Source: Sipunculus nudus (taxonomy: Eukaryota > Annelida > Sipuncula > Golfingiida > Sipunculidae). Taken from it: DNA of 64,000 bases. The notes below the pieces were generated by a model, which was not told the DNA's origin, made no database searches, and saw nothing but the letters and a program-made list of their open reading frames with translations. The stretch lies in assembly GCA_026874595.1 (NCBI GenBank), contig CM049306.1:72847642-72911641 (forward strand), given 5' to 3'. Each line of letters starts with the position of its first letter. Within the stretch, counting starts at the first letter, position 1. Position numbers and translations under genes: made by a program. Shown here in pieces: positions 47,978 to 56,900 of the stretch.

Positions 47978-50900
47978 CTGTAAGAAGAACATAACTGTTA
48001 TGTATTTATTTACCACAAAATGCTCATCTGAATACCATCTGAAATGCCAAATCATCACAATAAATACTCATATGATTTTCATAATCCCATTAAAATACCA
48101 TAAGCCACAATTACTCAAAAGTATCATGTCATAGCATCACTTAAATTACTATGAGTGGGTTAAAATGCCATGTAATACAAAAAAATCAAGTGGCCCCTGG
48201 AAGTAGCAATCAGTGCGTTGAAATGAAATTTGTAACAAGGATAACATTCATATTTCCTCATCACCAAGATCAGTATTAAATTATATGTATATTTACTGAT
48301 CTTGTTGACTGTCTTAGTTATAGAAGTGAAGATAACCTGGACTACTCTCATTCTGTCCATGGGCCATGACACTCAGTTTAACTGACACACTGATAAAGGT
48401 TATAGCATCTACTTATAGCTCACATTGACTTAATTTGGGGGTTACAAAGTGTTAAACTTAACTTTAAAAGTTTTTTTTTAGATAATAATCTCCAATATTT
48501 AATAATAACATAACTAAGTATGTCAATCTGCAGAATTCCATTCTGATTTTAGGCTATATGCCAGAGCAGTAGCACATGCTCACTCTCATTTTTTATATCC
48601 TGCTGTTAATCAGGCCTGGGGACTATGGCACCTGCAGGCCCAGGGAGAATAATTTTCTCCATAGCTCAGTCATACCTAAAAAAAAAACCCAAAAAGGCGC
48701 ACTTGGTCATGGGCACAACCTTCATATTAAGCCTGCAGAGCACTCATCCTGAGTTTTGGGCCCACCATGAAAATCTCTCTGCCTGGACTTAGATTGGAAC
48801 TCCAGATCTCATGGCTTTAAGTCCTGTGCTTATCCCCTAGGCCCTAGACAAGAGAAGCTGCTTTACCTGAACCTTACTGCCAGGGTTAACTGGAGGAAAT
48901 GCATTTATTACATGATGTGTGCATGACCATCTGACCTGCCCTGAGACTACTATTATCAAATTATCATTTGTAATAATCCACCAACCTTTGTGACGACCAA
49001 AGTGTCCTCCATGGTTGACATGACGTTTTCCTTGGTGAGACTTACTGAGTGGCGGCGGAGACGACTTGAGCGTGGACTAAGGGGGATCTGGAGGCTGTCG
49101 CTCTGACCCAGTTTGTTCTGCTCGGCCTCGTAATGCTGCTGTTCCAACAGCCGTTCTTCCTCGATCAGCTTAGACATCTCATCAACCCTGGAAAAAAATA
49201 GGATTATTTAAGGGATGTTTATTGAATATATTTCCATGGTTATTAAGGGACCATATACAGAAATGTTGCAAAGAAATCAAGTAGCAATTAAGGAATTAAA
49301 ATGAAAAAAATGTTAAATCATAATAATTGGATGAAACACAAGATTGCTTCATTGTAAAGTTTGATAATAAACAAGTCATCTGAGGACAAGAGAGCTCAAC
49401 GGTTTGGGGCATTCAGAAAACAAGAGCACTGCAGGGGTGCATAATACGCCCTTTGTTTTTTTGTGGCCTTTGACTTCATTAAATGGGCTTTGCCAAGAAT
49501 TTGATTTAAGAGAAACTCTATTTGTTTTATATTTCTGTTGTTTTCATCAAATTCCATCATACTCCTGGTAAGATGTCACAGCAACAGTATAAAGTAGCCT
49601 GGTGAACTCTGACCTCATTAGATATGGTGGATTCATCCATGTTATTGGACCAGACTACTCACTTTGTCTGTATGAAGTGTATCTGTTTCTTGATGTCATC
49701 CCGGTCAGCTCTCTTTCGTTTCTGTATCATGTACTTGCACGCTTCCTTCTCAAATACTTGTAACATGGAAATCTGACTCTCCGTCAGAATGTGGGCTGAA
49801 AATGGCAAGATTTTACTTTTTTAAAATGACACATTTAATGGATTTATCATTGTATCATATAACTTCAAATGAAAAATGTAAGGATCATACTCAGGTGGTT
49901 CAATGGGAGCATATTTTTGTCTGCTCCACTACCGCCCTCTTGTCCTCACAGCCTGTCACAAAGCTAGAGTTCAAGAATAAGAGGAAATAAAAGCTCTACA
50001 GTTTAACCTATTTTTACCTACATTTACCTGAGTTCCATATATATGTCAATGGTCATCAGCAAATACTTTCATTATCAACATAATGAACATTTACCTGTTA
50101 GTCAATGCTGAAAACTGCACAAAAATATCTCAATGGTTACTGAGTGAATAGATTTTCTATGAAGTCATGTTTAAATGTGTAGAAAATGCAAAATTAATCT
50201 GAACAGTAGGAGTGTGACAATCTGCAGTCTAAACTGAACAGTAAAGGGTTAAACAATCCAAGAGAAAATGGTAAATCAGGTTCTGAGCTGGAACCGAAGA
50301 ACCTAGTGATCCTGTATCTGTTGGAATACTTGTACATATCCTCTTATTAACTGTAGGATAATGATTAATGGTTATCTATATATTTGTCAATATTGAGAAA
50401 AAAGGAGCAGGTCAAGTATTTTGGGAATCAAAAGAAATGAAAACCAATTTTTATAGGATTCATGGCCTGTAGGTGGCACTGTCTACTAAATGAGGGTGAA
50501 TGTGAACACACAATGTATAATAATGTTATTATTATTAACCCCCCCCCCCCCATTCCCTCCCTGTGAATGTTGGTTGTGTTAGTAAACTGTTGTGAACTTT
50601 TCTGTATTAATGAAAATATCCTGTTTTAAAGTTTATACGCCAGAGTAAGCCAACCGAAAATTTTCCCTTATTGGGCCTATTATCGCCCATCCCATGTATC
50701 TAGGTCACACTTCCGTTTCCTGTAATCACATTTTTCGAAAACGGAATGAAGTGGACTGGGAGGGAGCGTTGTTTCTAATAGGGGATCGAATTCCAGACGC
50801 CCCAGTCAAGTGAAAAGACTCCGAATGACAGGGAGCGGAAGGACCACCCGCAGAGGAGGAGATGCAGGACGAAGGGAAAGCCATCAGCAAGAATGTTCGA

Positions 50901-53900
50901 TACGAGTGAGATGTACAGATTGAACAATAGTGTGAGGGAGACCGAGTACCGCCCTGCCTGTTTATATATGCCACGACCGTGGTGTTGTCGGTCCGGATGA
51001 GAATGTGACGACCGAGCAAGCGGTGAGATCGCGCGATGGACAGCTCGAAGTTCTTGGACATTGATATGCATGAGGCGTTCCGATGGGGACCAGACCCAAG
51101 GGGCGCCAAGATCAGCCAAATGGGCATCCCAACCGAGTAGAGACGCGTCTGTATAAACTGTACAATCGATCTCCTGAGAAAAAGAAACTCTTTGCAGCCA
51201 GGGACAAAGGGACCACCACCTGAGCTGTAATGGGAGGACCGTAGGACGAACCGAGTTTAAATGGAGAAGGCTGTGACGGCACAGGAGAGACTGAACCAAA
51301 CAGAGAAATAGCCAACCGAATTGGATAAAAGTGACGGCCCAGTTGAGAGTGCCGTGTAGAGAAGCAGCGGTCCGAGAATTGACACATTGAGACCGAGAAA
51401 GGAACGAATCTGCTGGCGGAGTTTGAGAGCAAAATCACGCGGGAGAGACCCAGTGCCAGACGCAAAATTTAGCGTCACACCCAGAAACTACAGGGACTGG
51501 GTGGGAGTGAGCAGGGATTTCTCCGCATTGACAATAAAGCCAAGGTTCTGGAGTAAATCGAGAACCCGGGAGCGATGAGTCAGTAGGAGAGAACGATCAG
51601 CAGCATGGACAAACCAATCGTCCAGATAAGGGAGCACAGAAACGCCCTGGGAGCGGAGGTAACGCGTGACGGTGTGAACGAGCATGGTAAAATCCAGGGG
51701 GCCACATTGATCCCGAACAGGAGGGCCCGGAATTGATAAATGCGGTTCTGATAGGCGACCCGAAGAAAGTTGAGACGAAGGATGGATTGGGACGTGAAAA
51801 TAGGCTCATGGTAAGGTCTATTTTGAATGCCCAATCCATCCGACGTACAATGTGGAGAACCGCATGGATATTGAACATCCCAAACGGCGGCGGAGCGATG
51901 AACGAATTTAGGCGCTTTAGATCTATAAAGGGGCGCCACCTCCCGTGCGGCTTGAGAACGAGAAATAGGCGAGAGTAAAACCCCACGGTTGATGGGGAAA
52001 CCTCGAAAATCGCCCTCTTGTCGAGCATAGAGTGAATGGCCTCCTCCAGGGCGAGACGCTTGACCGGATCAGACGGAGGCGGAGTGTAGAATGGGTGCAG
52101 GGTGACGGGAGGAGCGTGCAAATACGTAAGACGGAAACCAAACTTGATGGTGCTGAGAACTAAACGATGTGACGTGATGCCCACTCAAGCGGGAAAATAG
52201 GCGCTGAGACAAGTGCCAACCTCGTCTCGAGGAACGACAACAAAAAGGCTCAGCCCGGGTGGTACGGCGGAAGGACGGGTAGACTGAGCTGGGGTGCGAC
52301 TAGTCAAAGCGGGAGCCACACTAGAAGGGCGAGACCTTGGAATGCGGAAGCGGCGCAATAAAATACAATTTTCAACAAGACGCCAAACAACCTGTTGCAG
52401 CTCAGCACAGGCATGTGCAGAAGCTTGCCATATATCATTCAGTGTAGGCAGGTTGGGAGAGACTGCGAGCAGGCTAGTAACGGCCTGCAAGTCGTTCACC
52501 ATCCCGGCCGCTTGACGGCCGAGCCCCTCCAAATCCGACAGTCGACGGTCGGAGATCTGGGCTGAGGAAGAATAAGGATTTACCGTCCCCGAACAGCTGT
52601 ACGAGGCCGGACTCAAGACACATCGGTGCCGAAGAAATAGCTGGATGATCCGGAAAAGGGATCAAACGATCAAAACAGGTAGCGCGGTACCCTCTGGAAT
52701 TCCAAAGAGTACTGGGGGACCACGGCTTATTAGACCCTGGAGGTAGCGTGGCGCCTGTAGAGGTAGAGCGCGACCCCAAGACTACGGCGTGGTGCTCTCG
52801 TAACAGCTCAACCGTGTGATTGGTGAATTCCATACACACGGCTTGGGTGGAGGAAGGCGACTGAAGGGCGGCCGGATTCAAATAGGAACCCGCAGCCGAC
52901 GCGGTGGAAGTCCTAGGTTGTAGATGACGGAACTTCGGACCATTAGGTGGAGATAGCAACGAGGTCCAGCAGTGGTCGTTTGCCAGGGCGGGATTGGCAG
53001 CGTGAGATGACAGGGACGCCTGAGAACCCCGGGAAGGGGGATCCAGGGAAACCCGTGGAGCCGGGACGACCGGAGGCTGAAAAAAAAAGCCGAGGTTTGG
53101 CTAACAGCAGGAACCACCCAAGCCGGAACCGGGGCCGCAGACGGCACAGCTGACAGAGACTGAAAGAAAGAGCCAGCCGGGCAGCAGGGATAAGCAGAAC
53201 AGTCCACTGTAGCAGCCGGAGTCACAGGAAGCGAGGGCGGCTGAAAAGAATGGGATGCAGGAGGGCCTGAAATACCTACCTCCGCACCAGTAAGGCCCAG
53301 GCGATCCAGCGTGACGGCCCCGGCCGTCTCAGGGGATAAGGAATGAAGCTGGCGAGTGGCCGGGGTTGAGGACAACGGCTGCGGGGAAAGCATCGGGGGA
53401 ACAGGGGAGGCCTCCGGACGAACAGACTCGGGTCTAGATGGATCGTCTAGATCCGACATCAGTGAAGAGCAAAACTGTGATAGTTTATGCTAGATGGAAT
53501 AAGCGGACGGGGTTTTGGATTGGGGAGCCGCGTGAACCGGGGAAGATTTCCGCTTACAGGCAAGGGAAAGTAATGACTTTGCTGTCGAAACGATCGGGGA
53601 GGTAACGGCACAGGTGGTAATGGATGGGGAATGTAACACGGCCGTGTTGCGGTCATTCATGGTAGGCTCCCCCCCCCCCCTCTGGGAGGTAACCACAGGA
53701 CCAGATAATGGGAGCGTGGAAGGGGAAACCCCAACTACCAGGGAATGGGACCAATCGTGAAACAAGGCCCATTTGTCAGAAGACCAAGTCTGACAATAGA
53801 AGCAGGGACCCTGGCAGGAGTCATTGTGAGAACGGCAGGGGAAATGAACCACAAGTAGCACAATAAGAGGGGTTCTCCATGGCAGGAAGGGAAAAAGAAA

Positions 53901-56900
53901 CACAACTTACAATTCAGTTGGCAAACCTGACTGTACAAACCAAAACAGTGGACAAATCGCGCAGAGCGTGATCACACTTCCATCATGGCTGACGCCACAA
54001 GAAAAATGTGATTACAGGAAACAGAAATGTGACCTAGATACACAGGAACAAGGCGGGATGGGCGATAATAGGCCCAATAAGGGAAAATTTTTGGTTGGCT
54101 TACTCTGGCGTATAAACTTTAACAGAGAAAATTCTCATTAATACAGCAACAGCTCACAATTATGTTTACGTAATAAAACTCCTGGATTTCAGTTTTTCGT
54201 ATGCCCTTGGCTTAAAATAACACAGAAGTCACCATCTGTATTTAAGACATCAGAGTGAATCTCTGAGGTTCTCTTGAGACCACCAGTTTGTATTTGAGGT
54301 ACAAGCAGGGATCTTCTGCTCGGGATCTTAGTGCCCTAACCAAGTTAGGGACGTAGTCAAGTCCACGACATCTGAGTCTAAGTGCAAGTCTGTGTCCATA
54401 CTACTTGAGTCGTAGTTCTTGAGGTTTCAGTTTAAGTCCACTTTCTACAGGTCTGAGTCACTTGGAATCTGAGTCCAAGTCTGAGTCTGAGTCTTTTTAT
54501 AAAAACTTTTAAATAGATATTAATTTGAATTAATCTTGTGTATTTTTAAGTTAGATTATACATAGTTTTTACTTGAATGTTTAATTATGTTTAGCTTCCA
54601 TTGCTTGGTCTTCTTTGTAGGCTTTATATTGTGTTGGTTGTTTGTGCATGTTTATGAGTCTTTATGACAAGTGACAGAACTTTTTCTTACATGACTTGGC
54701 TTAGACTGGGCTAGATTTCTCGAGTTCTGCCTTTGACTTCAAGTCTGAATCCATGGTCCAAGTCAAAGAACAAGTCAGAATCCCTAAAAAACGGGGGGAC
54801 CCAAGTCTGTTCAAGTCTTACATGACTTGGCTTGGACTAGGCCAGATTTCTCGAGTTCTTACCTCTGAGTCAAAGTCAGATTTCATGGTCCAAGTCCAAG
54901 AACAAATTAGAATCCCTAAAAAAAGGGGACCCAAGTCTATTCAAGTTCAAGTCTGGACTATAGTTCTATATAACTGAACCAAGGGGTAACTCTCTACCTC
55001 CAATAATCACCGCCTTTATCCGAAAGACGACAGAATGTTCCAAAATAAAAAAAACGCTTCATCAAGGCTGAATCAGTTCATGTACAAGAGCACCGCAAAT
55101 GGTGCATAATACAGCCGGTTCATATTTTATGACTACTGACCTCATTAAATATGCATAAATTTGCTGAGAATATAATTAAGGTTAGAAACTATATTGGTTA
55201 ATACTCATCATGAGTAACATGAAAATCCATCAGATTTTTGGCTAGTCAGGGTGGTGCCACCAAAGTGTGGTGACCTCTGACCTCATTAAATATGCAAGGC
55301 TTTTTCTGAACAAAAGAACTTAGGTGAGATATTATATTGATTCATATATCTATTGAGTTTTATCAAAATCCATGATATACTTTTATGTTATCGCGGCAAC
55401 CCCACGTATTGTACAAAGCAGCCTGGTGACCTCTGACCTTATTAAATATGCGTGAAATTTGCTGAGAATTTAACTGAGGTGAGAAACTCTATTGAAAATA
55501 TGTATAATGAGTTTCATGAAAATCCATAGGATTTTTGGTAAGTCACCACAGTGCCTCAAAAGTGCAGTGACCAAACTTGGGCGAGATATTTTACTGATTA
55601 ACATTTCTGTAGAGTTTAATCAAAATCCAACATAGTACTTGTTAATTATTGCGGCAGCACCACAAAGTAGCCTAGTGACCTCTAACCTTTTTTAATATGT
55701 GTGGATGTTGCCCAAAATAAAATTTGGGCTAGATAATGTTACGAAGACAAATTGTTCGGGAAAAAATACTGGGCCGATCCTGGATTTGAACAGATAATGT
55801 TACAAAGACAAACTGTTCAGGGGAAAATACTGGGACGATCCTGGATTGGAACCCATGTTGGTGGCGCACATGTCCAGCGTACCAACTGCTTCGCTAAAAA
55901 AGCATACTTCACTAACGAGACAGTTTGGTCTGCTTTTATGTCACCCTGTAACTATAATCTATTGGTCAGTAGTTATAGTGATTTTTGTGAAAATCCATCA
56001 AAGCCCTGGTAAATTATCGTGGCGACACTAAAAGTTAATTGACAGATGGATGGTGGGTATACCATAATACGTCCCGTCAAAGATTATAAAAAGTCTTATG
56101 ATCTATTTTTTTAGATTTTGAATACCAATGCGAATGTTACACACAGATTTTATCATTACATACAAATCTGAAACTGGAAGAACTGAACTCACCTCTGGTC
56201 TTCTTCTTACAGCAAGTTCTCCTGAGAATCCACTTGGACAGCAAGTAAATATGTTCAAATATGATAAAGGGCGGAGCCAAGCCCGGCTTACTGTCATACT
56301 CCACCACCAGGAAGTACATCCCAAACTTCCAAATCTGGATCGAGTTGGCCTCGACATCATCAAAGATATGTCTGAAATGAGAAATATGAAAACACATTGT
56401 AGTTTATTTTCTGATTCTGAGGGATAATGTCAAGTTAAAATGATCTTAAGATACACAACAAGCCTGTATCAGTTGTGTATCAGTTAAATGTAATAAGGAC
56501 CTATACTCTCGCAAATTTAAATATAACCATCAGGACTGCATATATTCTAAGGGACACATGAAACATGAAACTAAATCAGACACACCTGGCCAGATATATG
56601 ACTACAGTTTAAGGTGGTATAGCAACAACAAGTCAGCATATTGCCTAAGTCATCTTTCCATTTTGTTGTACTGGTCACCAAGAGGGTGAGACCTATGAGT
56701 CTCGCCAGTCAAAGCCCTGTAGAAGGCGGAGTCACTGCCTTGTGATTTGCAGATATAACCAAGTGGTCCTCTGATTGACAGGTGGAAATGCACTGACTAA
56801 TGACAATATATGGTGTTAAACTCATGACAAACAGTAATCTTTAGACTTTACTCTTAAAAAAATCAGCAGAAATTTGCAGATTCCATGGAAAATCAACAGC

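Larger units (their letters stand above)
50538..54179 (-). mobile_element. DIRS-like retrotransposon, recombinase deleted
   Basis: Inverted terminal repeats share the segment from TATACGCCAGAGTAAGCC to CCTGTAATCACATTTTT: 50636-50735 forward and 54007-54115 inverted. Coding order on the minus strand is gag-like (53880-52185), then RT and RNase H (52184-50780). The RNase H region then runs directly into the left terminal repeat. The tyrosine recombinase and internal complementary region present in the sister element at 60.3 kb are missing. No target duplication is visible, as expected for DIRS elements. It lies inside a TRPM intron in the same orientation as the gene. Confidence 0.85.

Noticed and set aside
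52294-53153. Plus-strand open frames in the first DIRS element
   Set aside because: These are GC-rich antisense shadows of the gag-like and RT frames.
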